Positions 32,994-33,157 of a DNA stretch of 33,157 nucleotides are shown piece after piece. Positions within the stretch are counted from its first letter, which is position 1. Every line of letters begins with the position of its first letter. This stretch comes from Aquincolibacterium sp041674705. GTDB lineage: Bacteria > Omnitrophota > Omnitrophia > Omnitrophales > Aquincolibacteriaceae. The notes beneath the pieces were generated by a model. It did no database searches. It worked only from the letters and a program-made list of their open reading frames with translations, and had not been told where the DNA came from. The stretch is from positions 1 to 33,157 of the forward strand of contig JBAYVF010000020.1 in assembly GCA_041674705.1 (NCBI GenBank), in the 5' to 3' direction. The position numbers and the translations under genes are program-made.

Positions 32994-33157
32994 TCATTGG
33001 ACGATGGCGTTGGCTTTCTGATAAGAGGCGAGGTCACCGATATCCAACCATTTTCCCTTAAGAGAAAAAGCAAAGAGGCCCGATGTTTCAGCCAGCCAAC
33101 GCATATAATGGCCGGGTTGGTCGGTATTATGGCCGCTTGTGATATACCTGTCAAGCA
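32994..33157 (-). CDS. sugar nucleotidyltransferase, 3' end (partial)
   Basis: The last 53 residues of a protein running off the window edge read ...RYITSGHNTDQPGHYMRWL and end GKWLDIGDLASYQKANAIVQ. The pattern SGxNxDxPGxxxxWL...W.DIGDxxSYxxAN is the C-terminal signature of NTP-transferases that make nucleotide sugars (glucose-1-phosphate thymidylyl- or mannose-1-phosphate guanylyltransferase type). The exact sugar cannot be told from this end. It lies just upstream of the metK leader on the same strand, with a hairpin between. A different overlapping frame at 32927-33154 is longer but meaningless. Confidence 0.85.
   Translation of the reverse strand, partial: LDRYITSGHNTDQPGHYMRWLAETSGLFAFSLKGKWLDIGDLASYQKANAIVQ

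Noticed and set aside
1..33157. CRISPR array, prophage or transposase gene
   Set aside because: No regularly spaced direct repeats, phage structural genes or transposase motifs were seen.

Overview
The window is chromosomal DNA from a Gram-negative-type, probably anaerobic or fermentative bacterium. GC content is moderate to fairly high over most of it, and coding density is high. It carries several traits I associate with deep-branching candidate phyla such as Omnitrophota. These are a complex I operon without NuoE/F/G, intergenic near-palindromes that also run into reading frames, an in-frame palindrome encoding LPAGRQG, and a short Rho. The phylum is inference, because the window has no rRNA or tRNA to test it.

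Layout. Positions 15-2919 (minus) hold a single-domain response regulator, a membrane PAS histidine kinase and a MutT-type Nudix hydrolase. Positions 3189-14750 (plus) form one long unit: a strong promoter abutting the start codon, then nuoA-B-C-D-I-H-J-K-L-M-N, then an S4/RluA-type pseudouridine synthase, then an intrinsic terminator. Positions 14839-16281 (minus) are an AT-rich set of three hypothetical membrane or secreted proteins. Positions 16403-17661 (minus) are a compact accessory cassette: an HTH regulator and a Fic protein of the 'mobile mystery' A/B type plus a small basic protein, with an operator built into the promoter. Positions 17802-25694 (minus) run malic enzyme, a degenerate histidine kinase, thiS-thiG-thiH-thiF, an unknown protein, an RsmH-type methyltransferase and a DEDDh exonuclease. 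Positions 25776-28842 (minus) are three ATGA-overlapping genes: an ABC-F ATPase, a Rho lacking its RNA-binding N-domain, and a small helical basic protein. Positions 28900-33157 (minus) hold an iron-type alcohol dehydrogenase, ahcY, metK behind a highly structured 5' leader, and the 3' end of a sugar nucleotidyltransferase.

How the genes work together. The eleven nuo genes give the membrane arm plus the quinone-reducing connecting module of complex I, so electrons probably enter from ferredoxin or another donor unless NuoEFG lie elsewhere. ThiSGHF make the thiazole half of thiamine by the oxygen-sensitive tyrosine lyase route. MetK and AhcY make S-adenosylmethionine and remove its product S-adenosylhomocysteine.

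The signals I consider most worth following are the metK leader RNA, the truncated Rho with its coupled small protein, the inverted repeat closing over the response-regulator ribosome site, the NuoK lacking its second membrane glutamate, the leaderless-looking promoters, and the repeats that extend or invade reading frames.
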